Source: Xanthobacter flavus
Lineage (GTDB): Bacteria; Pseudomonadota; Alphaproteobacteria; Rhizobiales; Xanthobacteraceae
Length of the DNA: 64,000 bases
Direction: 5' to 3'
Assembly: GCF_017875275.1 (NCBI RefSeq)
Contig: NZ_JAGGML010000001.1
Span: 124,001-188,000 of the forward strand
Both the position numbers and the translations under genes were made by a program. The notes below the pieces were generated by a model. That model was not told where the DNA came from. It did no database searches and saw only the letters and a list, made by a program, of their open reading frames with translations. Shown here piece by piece: positions 41,588 to 49,153 of this stretch. How positions within the stretch are numbered: the first letter of the stretch is position 1; every line of letters starts with the position of its first letter.

Positions 41588-42648
41588 GCGCCGACCTGTC
41601 ATTGACCGGGCGCAAGCCACCGAGGGATGCATCGTCACTGACCTGGGCGGCGGTGACGGCCGCGGCGATCGCCCTCTGGTTCGTGGTCTATGCCCAGCTC
41701 GCGCCGTTCTCCCAATGGCTAGTGGCCCGCCTGCCGGTGGAGCAAGGCAGCCATCTCGCTGAAGCGGTCGCGTTCTTCATCTACGACACGCCCAAGGTGC
41801 TGATGCTGCTGACGCTGGTGGTCTTCGCCATGGGCGTGGTGCGCAGCTTCTTCTCCGCCGAGCGCACCCGCGCCCTGCTCGCTGGAAAACGCGAGGGGCT
41901 CGGCAACATTGCGGCCGCCGGCCTCGGCATCGTCACGCCCTTCTGCTCCTGCTCGGCGGTGCCGCTGTTCGTCGGCTTCGTCTCCGCCGGGGTGCCCCTG
42001 GGCGTCACCTTCTCCTTCCTCATCGCCGCGCCCATGGTCAACGAGGTGGCGCTGGGCCTCCTGTTCGCGCTGGTCGGCTGGAAGGTGGCGCTCACCTATC
42101 TGGCATTCGGCCTCTCCATCGCCATTATCGCCGGCTGGGTCATCGGACGCCTGCACCTGGAGGGCTGGCTGGAAGACTGGGTGCGCAACGTGCGTGCCAG
42201 TCCGGTCGAGCTGCCGCCAAACGGTATGACGCTGGTGGATCGCATCAGGGCCGGCCTCGACGCGGTGCGCGACATCGTCGGCAAGGTCTGGATGTGGATC
42301 ATCGCCGGCATCGCAGCGGGCGCCTTCATCCACGGCTATGTGCCGGAAGATCTCCTCGCCTCCATCATGGGGCGGGATGCGTGGTGGTCGGTTCCGGCTG
42401 CGGTGCTGCTGGGCATTCCCATGTATTCCAATGCCGCGGGCATCATCCCGGTGGTCGAGGCCCTGCTGGCGAAGGGGGCAGCGCTGGGCACCGTGCTCGC
42501 CTTCATGATGGCGGTCATCGCCCTGTCGCTGCCGGAAATGATCATCCTGCGCAAAGTCCTAAGCCTCAAGCTGATTGCCGTGTTTGTGGGCGTGGTCGGC
42601 ATCGGCATCCTCGCCGTGGGCTTCCTGTTCAACGCGCTGTTTTCTTAA
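41584..42648 (+). CDS. arsP: ArsP-type organoarsenical permease
   Basis: 354 residues with about ten membrane helices. The motif TPFCSCSAVPLF (Cys121, Cys123) and a second-half IPMYSNAAGIIP segment are signatures of the ArsP/UPF0718 permease family, which exports trivalent methylated and aromatic arsenicals; some members act on other substrates. It is coupled to arsR by ATGA and followed by a small thioredoxin, a frequent pairing for this family. ATG 41584 is the start; longer frames upstream are shadows of arsR. Confidence 0.8.
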   Translation: MSADLSLTGRKPPRDASSLTWAAVTAAAIALWFVVYAQLAPFSQWLVARLPVEQGSHLAEAVAFFIYDTPKVLMLLTLVVFAMGVVRSFFSAERTRALLAGKREGLGNIAAAGLGIVTPFCSCSAVPLFVGFVSAGVPLGVTFSFLIAAPMVNEVALGLLFALVGWKVALTYLAFGLSIAIIAGWVIGRLHLEGWLEDWVRNVRASPVELPPNGMTLVDRIRAGLDAVRDIVGKVWMWIIAGIAAGAFIHGYVPEDLLASIMGRDAWWSVPAAVLLGIPMYSNAAGIIPVVEALLAKGAALGTVLAFMMAVIALSLPEMIILRKVLSLKLIAVFVGVVGIGILAVGFLFNALFS

Positions 42649-42667
42649 AACAAGAAAGGCAAAAGCC

Positions 42668-42904
42668 ATGAAAGACGTGAAGGTGCTGGGCCCCGGCTGC
42701 TCTCGCTGCGAGGCAACGGCGCAGATGGTGCGGGATGAGGCGGCCAAGCTCGGGCTCGACGTCACGGTGGAAAAGGTCACCGACTATGCGGTGATCGCCG
42801 GATACGGCATCGCCTCGACGCCGGGCATCGTCATCGACGGCAAGGTGGTGCACGCCGGCGGCCTGCCGAAGCCGGACGATCTCGCCCGCTGGCTCGCGGC
42901 GTGA
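42668..42904 (+). CDS. Small thioredoxin-like redox protein
   Basis: 78 residues: VKVLGPGCSRCEAT with active-site Cys11-x2-Cys14, a helix, and the cis-Pro loop TPGIVIDGK, i.e. the minimal thioredoxin fold of the redox-active disulfide family. Such genes are commonly next to ArsP-type permeases and may reduce pentavalent organoarsenicals or the permease's Cys pair. GTGA overlap with the OsmC gene. Confidence 0.8.
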   Translation: MKDVKVLGPGCSRCEATAQMVRDEAAKLGLDVTVEKVTDYAVIAGYGIASTPGIVIDGKVVHAGGLPKPDDLARWLAA

Positions 42905-43317
42905 GCGCCGCCATGCTGGAATACAAGGTTCACGCGTCGCGCATCGACGTACACGGCAGCCTCGCCCGCACCAAAGAGGCCGAGATCACCCTCGACACCG
43001 ACATTGGCGGGCGCGCCGATGCTTTCAACCCGGCGGAACTGTTCCTTGCCGCCATCGCGGCCTGCATGATCAAGGGCATCGAGCGGGTGACCCCGATGCT
43101 GAATTTCGAGCTGCGCGGGGTGGATGTCACGCTCCACGCCGTTCGGCAGGACGCGCCGCCGAAGATCATCTCGGTGGATTACGAGCTGATCATCGATACG
43201 GACGAGACGGAGCAGCGCCTGGCTTTGCTCCACACCAACGTCCGCAAGTACGGCACGATTTCGAACACCGTGGCGGAAGCGACCCGATTGGACGGGACGA
43301 TCCGAAGGAAGGCATGA
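42901..43317 (+). CDS. OsmC-family protein
   Basis: 138 residues with the OsmC core: FNPAELFLAAIAACMIKGIERV (catalytic Cys in the helix) and a later strand-helix pair. One expected second Cys is not obvious near the C-terminus, so peroxidase chemistry is uncertain. The GTG at 42901 overlaps the thioredoxin stop; ATG 42913 is also possible. OsmC proteins detoxify hydroperoxides; here the context suggests arsenic-linked oxidative stress. Confidence 0.75.
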   Translation: MSAAMLEYKVHASRIDVHGSLARTKEAEITLDTDIGGRADAFNPAELFLAAIAACMIKGIERVTPMLNFELRGVDVTLHAVRQDAPPKIISVDYELIIDTDETEQRLALLHTNVRKYGTISNTVAEATRLDGTIRRKA

Positions 43318-43384
43318 GGCGCATCAAGGCGCTGCGCGCACCCGCGCGAATGCGATCTGTCGTTATCCATGAAAGGCCAAGTCC

Positions 43385-44572
43385 ATGACGAAACGAGACG
43401 TGGTCATCTGCGCGCCGGTGCGCACGGCGATCGGCACTTATAATGGCGCTCTGAAGGCGGTCCCCGCGACCGAGCTGGGTGCGACAGTCGTGCGCGAGAC
43501 GCTCCGTCGCTCGGGCCTCGATGCAGCCAAGCTGTCGAGCCTCATCATGGGCAATGTGGTCCAGGCCGGCAACAAGATGAACCCCGCCCGCCAGGCGGCC
43601 GTCCATGGCGGCGTACCGGTGGAGGTGCCGGCCATGACTGTGAACCGGGTCTGCGGCTCCGGCGCCCAGGCCGTTGCCTCGGTCGCCCAGGAGATCTGGC
43701 TGGGCTTCGCCGATGCGGCGATCGCCGGCGGCATGGAGAACATGGACGCCGCGCCCTACCTCATGAGCGGCGGGCGCTGGGGCTATCGCATGGGCGATGC
43801 GCAGATCTACGATTCCATGCTGCGCGACGGCTTGAACGACGCCTTCTCGGGCGAGCATTCCGGTTGGCACACCGAAGACCTCGTGACCAAATGTGGTGTC
43901 TCCCGCGAGGATCAGGACCGTTGGGCGGCGCGCTCGCAACAGCGCTTTTCCCAGGCGCAGGCCGCCGGAAAATTCGATGCCGAGATCGTCGGTGTCGAAA
44001 TCAAGGGCCGCAAGGGGCCGGAGATCTTCGCTCGCGACGAGCACAATCGGCCGGACACCACGATCGAATCCCTCACCAAGCTGAAGCCGGCCTTCCGTAA
44101 GGACGGCACCATCACCGCCGGAAACGCGCCCGGTCTCAATACCGGCGCCGCGGCGATGATCCTCGCCGAACGCGATTTCGCCGCGGCGAACGGCCTTGAG
44201 CCGCTGGCGCGGCTCGTCGCCTTCGGCGTCGGCGCGGTGGAGCCAGGCATGTTCGGCATCGGTCCGGTACCAGCCGTGCGCCAGGCGCTGGGGCGTGCGG
44301 GCTGGACGATCGCGGAGGTCGAGCGGGTGGAAATCAACGAGGCCTTCGCGGCGATCGCCCTCGCCGTTACCCGCGAGCTCGGCCTTGCCGAAGAGGTCGT
44401 CAATGTTGAAGGCGGGGCCATCGCCCATGGCCATCCCATCGGCGCGAGCGGGGCGATCCTGACCACGCGGCTCATCCATTCGATGCGGCGCGACGGCCTC
44501 AAGCGTGGCATCGTTACCCTCTGCATCGGCGGCGGCCAGGGCATCGCGCTGGCGATCGAAACACTGGCCTGA
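43385..44572 (+). CDS. Acetyl-CoA acetyltransferase (thiolase II)
   Basis: 395 residues, full length. Nucleophile Cys90 in NRVCGSGAQA, the His in GGAIAHGHPIGASGA and the second Cys in TLCIGGGQG make the complete thiolase site; NEAF is also present. It condenses two acetyl-CoA to acetoacetyl-CoA, the first step of polyhydroxybutyrate synthesis or ketone use. It follows the OsmC gene by 67 nt in the same direction. Whether it belongs to the arsenic response is unclear. Confidence 0.9.
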   Translation: MTKRDVVICAPVRTAIGTYNGALKAVPATELGATVVRETLRRSGLDAAKLSSLIMGNVVQAGNKMNPARQAAVHGGVPVEVPAMTVNRVCGSGAQAVASVAQEIWLGFADAAIAGGMENMDAAPYLMSGGRWGYRMGDAQIYDSMLRDGLNDAFSGEHSGWHTEDLVTKCGVSREDQDRWAARSQQRFSQAQAAGKFDAEIVGVEIKGRKGPEIFARDEHNRPDTTIESLTKLKPAFRKDGTITAGNAPGLNTGAAAMILAERDFAAANGLEPLARLVAFGVGAVEPGMFGIGPVPAVRQALGRAGWTIAEVERVEINEAFAAIALAVTRELGLAEEVVNVEGGAIAHGHPIGASGAILTTRLIHSMRRDGLKRGIVTLCIGGGQGIALAIETLA

Positions 44573-44804
44573 CAGGCAGGTCAGACGCCCGTGCGGGCTG
44601 CCGGCTTCGGCCGCGATCCCGCGCGGGTTCTTTGAAAGTGGCCCTCGCGCCGCCAATTGATTCCACGGCAGAAGAACAAGCCTCCTGGCGGGGGCACTGC
44701 GCAAATTGTCGTTTCTCACGCTGACACGGATGCCCGTTTGCCTTTCAGGCCATCCGCGTTATTCTTCGATTTAAGAAGAATTACAAAGCGGGAGGCCCTA
44801 GCAA

Positions 44805-45680
44805 ATGGGCGCCGGTTCGCGCATCGACCGCAGGGCGGTCCTTGCTGCCGCTGCTTCCATGGTCGGCGCGACGCTCGTGCCCCTGTTGGCGCGCGCCTCG
44901 GCCGGCATCATCCGTTTTGGCCTGACCCCCGTCTTCCTGACCTCCGACCTCGAACTGCTCGGCCGGCTTCAGATTTACCTGCGGCGGGCCACCGGCTTAC
45001 CGGTCGAACTCGTCAGCCGGCGGACCTATCAGGAGATCACCGCGCTGCTGGTCTCGGGTCAGCTCGATGCCGCGTGGATCTGCGGCTATCCGTTCGTCGC
45101 CCATCGTGACGCGCTCCAGCTGGTCGCGGTTCCGCTGTGGCGCGGGCAGCCGCTCTATCAGTCCTGCCTCATCGTCGACCGGGACCGTGACGCACGGGAC
45201 TTCCAGGACCTCAAGGGCGATATCCACGCCTTCTCGGACCCCGATTCCAATTCCGGCTTCCTCGTCACCCGCGCGCTTCTCGCGGAGCACGGCCTGAAGC
45301 CCCCGTCCTTCTTCGCCCGCACCTTCTTCACCTACGGCCATCGCAACGTGATCCGTGCCGTGGCCTCGGGCCTCGCCCAATCCGGTTCCGTGGACGGCTA
45401 CGTCCTGGACGTTATGCGGGAGATCGAGCCGGAGCTGACGTCGCGCGTCGCCATCCTGCGCCGGTCCGAATGGCTCGGCTTCCCGCCCATCGCTGCCCCG
45501 CGCCATCCGCCAGACCCGCAGGCGCTCGCCGCGCTGACGGAGGCGCTTGCGCGCATGAACGAGGACGAGGATGGCAAGGCGGTGCTCGCCATGCTGCGGC
45601 TCGATGGTTTCGCGCCGCAGGAGGCGAGCCTCTTCGACCCCATCGCCGCAAAGGCGGCGCTCGTCGCGGGCACCGGGTGA
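44805..45680 (+). CDS. aioX: AioX arsenite-binding periplasmic protein
   Basis: 291 residues. A twin-arginine signal (RIDRRAVLAAAA) is followed by a PhnD-like binding fold: RFGLTPVFLTSDLELLGRL, DAAWICGYPFVAH and DPDSNSGFLVTRALL. Cys93 in WICGYPF matches the Cys needed for arsenite sensing in known AioX proteins. It presents arsenite to AioS. The GTG of the kinase overlaps its stop. About 230 bases upstream have no gene. Confidence 0.85.
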   Translation: MGAGSRIDRRAVLAAAASMVGATLVPLLARASAGIIRFGLTPVFLTSDLELLGRLQIYLRRATGLPVELVSRRTYQEITALLVSGQLDAAWICGYPFVAHRDALQLVAVPLWRGQPLYQSCLIVDRDRDARDFQDLKGDIHAFSDPDSNSGFLVTRALLAEHGLKPPSFFARTFFTYGHRNVIRAVASGLAQSGSVDGYVLDVMREIEPELTSRVAILRRSEWLGFPPIAAPRHPPDPQALAALTEALARMNEDEDGKAVLAMLRLDGFAPQEASLFDPIAAKAALVAGTG

Positions 45681-45685
45681 CGCCC

Positions 45686-47137
45686 ATGATCGCGCGCCTT
45701 GACCCCCGCCAGTGGCCCGTCACCCTCAAGGTGCCCCTAGCGGTTGCGGCGCTCATGGTGCTGGTGGGGCTTGCACTCTCCGAGCGCGTGCTGAGCCGGC
45801 TGGGGGAGACGCAGGAGCGCCAGTTGCGCGCCTTGGCGCAGACCTATCTGGACAGCCTCTCCTCCGCGGTCGCACCCGCGATCCTAAGAGACGATGTCTG
45901 GGAAGTTTATGACGCCATCATGCGGGCACAGGCCCTCAACAAGAGCCTGCATCCGTTGAGCGCCGTGATCACCGACGCGGAGGGCCTCGTGATCGCGGCG
46001 TCCGATCCCCGTCGCTTCCCCATTGGGGTGCGTCTCCCGTCCGATCTCGCTCCGCTCGCAACCGGCCGGGATTTCAGATTCGAGGCGGGCGCCAGATCCG
46101 CCACCGCGACGCGCGTGCTTTCCTATCCTGGACGCATCGTCGGAATCATCCACGCCACTTTCGACACCAGCCATCTGGCTTTGGAGCGGCGCGACGTCGT
46201 CCTCGCGCTCGCGGCCACGAACGGGATGGTCACGCTGCTGCTCGCCGTGGCCGGCTGGTTGCTCGTCGCCCGCATGATGGCGCCGGTGCGCACGCTCTCG
46301 CGCTATCTGGGCGCTGCGAGCGAAGGGCGGGCGACGCCCGTTCCCCCGGAGGCGGTCGCGCGCAACGGCGCTGAATTCGCCCGCCTGTTCCTAGCCTACA
46401 ATGCGCTGGTCCGGTCCATGTACGAGCGGGAGGACCTAGCCCGACAATTGGCGGACGAGCATCGGCTCGGCAGCCTCGGGCGGCTCACCTCGGCGCTCGC
46501 CCACGAGATCAACAACCCGCTGGGCGGCCTTTTTAACGCGCTGGCGACGCTGAAGACCCATGGACACCATGCGGCGGTCCGAAAATCGTCCCTCGGCCTT
46601 CTCGAACGAGGCCTCGTCGGTATCCGCGACGTGGTGCGCACCACCCTCGCTTTGTATCGGCCGGAGCAGGCGCCGCGACCCCTCGCCATGGCCGATTTCG
46701 AGGACCTGCAGCTACTGATTGCCCCCGCGGCGCGCCGGAAGGGTGTCGATCTGAGGTTCTCCGGTCCCGTCGACGTGTTGCTTCCTCTGCCCAGCACCCC
46801 GGTGCGCCAGGCCGTGCTGAACCTGCTGCTGAATGCGGTTTCCGCCGCCCCGCCGGGAAGCGAAGTGGCGGTGGATGCGTCGCTCACGCCGACGGCCCTG
46901 CATGTAATCGTGTCGGATCGAGGCAGCGGCCTGCCCGAGCCTGCGGGGTGCCTTCTTGCGGCTGGCGGGGAAACGGGTGGCCCACCCTGGGGCGGCGGCC
47001 TCGGCTTGTGGACCACCCGGCGCATCCTGGACGACCTCGGTGCCTCGGCCGAGGTCGAGCGGCCTGAAACGGGGGGAACGCGGATCCGTCTTCTCTTCCC
47101 TTTCATCGCCCCAATGGAGCTCGCCCATGTCGCATGA
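45686..47137 (+). CDS. aioS: AioS sensor histidine kinase
   Basis: 483 residues. Membrane helices at about 15-31 and 175-196 enclose a periplasmic domain with a degenerate PAS-like segment, then HAMP-like residues (200-250), the H-box LAHEINNPLGG (His273), and an ATPase with NLLLNAV (N-box), SDRGSGLPE (G1) and GGGLGLW (G2). It senses AioX-bound arsenite and phosphorylates AioR. ATG 45686 has a GGTGA element; GTG 45677 would overlap aioX. Confidence 0.88.
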   Translation: MIARLDPRQWPVTLKVPLAVAALMVLVGLALSERVLSRLGETQERQLRALAQTYLDSLSSAVAPAILRDDVWEVYDAIMRAQALNKSLHPLSAVITDAEGLVIAASDPRRFPIGVRLPSDLAPLATGRDFRFEAGARSATATRVLSYPGRIVGIIHATFDTSHLALERRDVVLALAATNGMVTLLLAVAGWLLVARMMAPVRTLSRYLGAASEGRATPVPPEAVARNGAEFARLFLAYNALVRSMYEREDLARQLADEHRLGSLGRLTSALAHEINNPLGGLFNALATLKTHGHHAAVRKSSLGLLERGLVGIRDVVRTTLALYRPEQAPRPLAMADFEDLQLLIAPAARRKGVDLRFSGPVDVLLPLPSTPVRQAVLNLLLNAVSAAPPGSEVAVDASLTPTALHVIVSDRGSGLPEPAGCLLAAGGETGGPPWGGGLGLWTTRRILDDLGASAEVERPETGGTRIRLLFPFIAPMELAHVA

Positions 47138-48449
47138 GCCTCCCGTCATCGGCCTCGTGGAGGACGATCCCATCATGGGCGAGAGCCTCGCGCAGCGGCT
47201 CGGCCTGGAGGGAATGAGGGTGCATTGGTGGCGGACCGGCTGCGCAGCGGTGGCGGATATCCGGAAGATTCGCTTCGAGGCTATCGTATGCGACATCCGC
47301 CTTCCGGATCTCGATGGGGAGGCTGTGTTCCGGGAAGCGGCGCACGTGCCTCGGACGCCGCCTTTCCTGTTCGTGACCGGCCATGGCGACATCGACCAAG
47401 CGGTGCGCCTGATGCGGTCCGGCGCGGCGGACTACGTCACCAAGCCCTTCGAGATGGAGGACTTCCTGGCGCGGCTCACCGACTTGCTGATGCCGCATGG
47501 AACCACGGAAGGCGGCACGTTGGGCGTCTCACCCGCCATCCGGCAGGTGGAGGCTCTGTTGTGCAGGATGGCTCGCCTGTCCTCCAATCTGCTCATCACG
47601 GGGGAGACAGGGACAGGTAAGGATGTAGCCGCCCGCTTCATCCATGCGCAATCGCGGCACGCGACCGCGCCGTTTATCGCGGTCAACTGCGCCGCCATTC
47701 CCGCCGACTTGATGGAAAGCGAGCTGTTCGGCCACGAGCGAGGCGCGTTCACCGGTGCCGCGCAGCGCCATCTCGGCTATGTGGAGCGCGCCGGCGACGG
47801 CACGCTGTTTCTCGACGAGATCGGGGAATTGCGTCCGGAGTTGCAGGCAAAACTCCTGCGGCTGATCGAGAGCAAGACGTTTCAGAGGGTCGGCGGTGAG
47901 CGCGAGATCGCCTTCGGCGGCCGTATCGTGACGGCCACCAACGCCGATCTGGCGCTGCGAGTTGTCGAGCGACAATTCCGCGAGGATCTCCTTTACCGCA
48001 TCAACGCGGTCAGCATTCGCCTGCCATCTCTGCGGGAGCGCCCCGATGACATCCCATGGCTCATGGAGCGCTTCTTTACGGAATATAGCGCGGACACCGA
48101 GACCAACCTGAAAGGGATCAGCGCCCTCGCCGAGGAGGCCGCGATGCAGCATCCTTGGCCCGGGAATGTGCGGGAGCTGCGGAACCGGATGGAGCGTGCG
48201 GTCGCTCTTGCCTTGGGCCCCTGGCTGATGCCCGGGGATCTCTTTCCCGAGATCGTTCGCGAAGGCGCTGACGCCGGCCTACGGATCGGCTCACTGGAAT
48301 CCGCGCGCCAGGAGGCGGAGAAGCGTCACATCCTCCGGGCGCTGTCCGCGACCGCGGGCGAACTCTCCGCCGCCGCCCGGCTCCTCGGCGTTGGGCGCAC
48401 CACCCTGTGGGAGAAGATGCGCCGCCTCGGTTTGGGTAGCGACGGCTGA
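47127..48449 (+). CDS. aioR: AioR sigma-54 response regulator
   Basis: 440 residues. Receiver domain with Asp56 in VCDIRLPD and TGHGDIDQAV; AAA+ domain with Walker A GETGTGKD, the sigma-54 contact loop GAFTGA, Walker B DGTLFLDEIGE and R-finger region; C-terminal Fis-type HTH (AARLLGVGRTTLWEKM). It should activate the -24/-12 promoter before aioB. Overlaps aioS by 11 nt. Confidence 0.92.
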   Translation: MSHEPPVIGLVEDDPIMGESLAQRLGLEGMRVHWWRTGCAAVADIRKIRFEAIVCDIRLPDLDGEAVFREAAHVPRTPPFLFVTGHGDIDQAVRLMRSGAADYVTKPFEMEDFLARLTDLLMPHGTTEGGTLGVSPAIRQVEALLCRMARLSSNLLITGETGTGKDVAARFIHAQSRHATAPFIAVNCAAIPADLMESELFGHERGAFTGAAQRHLGYVERAGDGTLFLDEIGELRPELQAKLLRLIESKTFQRVGGEREIAFGGRIVTATNADLALRVVERQFREDLLYRINAVSIRLPSLRERPDDIPWLMERFFTEYSADTETNLKGISALAEEAAMQHPWPGNVRELRNRMERAVALALGPWLMPGDLFPEIVREGADAGLRIGSLESARQEAEKRHILRALSATAGELSAAARLLGVGRTTLWEKMRRLGLGSDG

Positions 48450-48557
48450 CGGCGCGTTCGGGTTTCCGGACAGACGGCGCCGCAGCATGTTCGGGACGGC
48501 GGACGTGCTCGCCTCATCTCGCTCGTTAAATCATTGAATTCTCTACTCAGCTCCGCA

Positions 48558-48573
48558 TGGCGCAGCTTCTGCA
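48558..48573 (+). promoter_or_regulatory. Sigma-54 promoter of aioBA
   Basis: TGGCGCAGCTTCTGCA matches the -24/-12 form TGGCAC-N5-TTGCW with the GG and GC dinucleotides in exact spacing (10 nt between). It lies 47 bases before the aioB ATG and just after the sigma-54 activator gene. Known aioBA operons of Rhizobiales are RpoN-dependent, which fits. Confidence 0.75.
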
Positions 48574-48620
48574 GGACGTCTTGCGTCCGAAAGGACCAAT
48601 ACGCTCTGGGAGGAGCTTTC

Positions 48621-49142
48621 ATGAAAAGATGTCCCAGCCTCGTCGATGCCGGCCGCCGCAGCTTCCTGACCGGCGCCGGCCTTGCGACCGCAGGCGCCGC
48701 CGTCGCCTCCGTTCTGCCGGCCCAAGCCAAGGCGGCCCCTGCGGTCGCGTTGGTGAGATATCCAGCGAACCGCCTCGCCAATGTGAAGGACCTGAAAGTT
48801 AATGAGCCGCTGGACGTGGCCTATCCCGATGACGACGCGCCCGGCGTCCTTCTGAAGCTCGGGACACGCGTGGCCGGAGGCGCCGGACCCGACGGCGACA
48901 TCGTCGGCTTCACCACCGTCTGCCCGCACAAGGGATTTCCCCTTTCTTACAGCACGACGGACAAGACGCTGAACTGCCCCGGCCATTATTCCCGCTTCGA
49001 TTGCGAGAAAGGCGGCCAGCAGATCTGGGGCCAGGCGACGCAGAACCTGCCGCAATACGCGCTGCGTGTGGACGCGAAGGGCGACATCTATGCCGAAGGC
49101 GTGGATGAGCTGCTCTACGGCCGCCTCTCCAACGTGCTCTGA
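48621..49142 (+). CDS. aioB: Arsenite oxidase small subunit (Rieske), AioB
   Basis: 173 residues. Tat signal GRRSFLTG at 11-18, then a Rieske domain with Cys101-Pro-His103 and Cys119-Pro-Gly-His122 binding the 2Fe-2S cluster. The extra disulfide Cys residues of some AioB proteins are Phe106 and Gly121 here, the NT-26-type pattern. It passes electrons from AioA to cytochrome c. GGGAGGAGC precedes ATG 48621. Exported folded with AioA. Confidence 0.93.
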   Translation: MKRCPSLVDAGRRSFLTGAGLATAGAAVASVLPAQAKAAPAVALVRYPANRLANVKDLKVNEPLDVAYPDDDAPGVLLKLGTRVAGGAGPDGDIVGFTTVCPHKGFPLSYSTTDKTLNCPGHYSRFDCEKGGQQIWGQATQNLPQYALRVDAKGDIYAEGVDELLYGRLSNVL

Positions 49143-49153
49143 GGGAGGACACC

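Noticed and set aside
44640-44660. Second sigma-54-like site (TGGCCC with GC 10 nt later) before aioX
   Set aside because: The -12 half does not match TTGCW beyond the GC dinucleotide, which is common by chance in GC-rich DNA.
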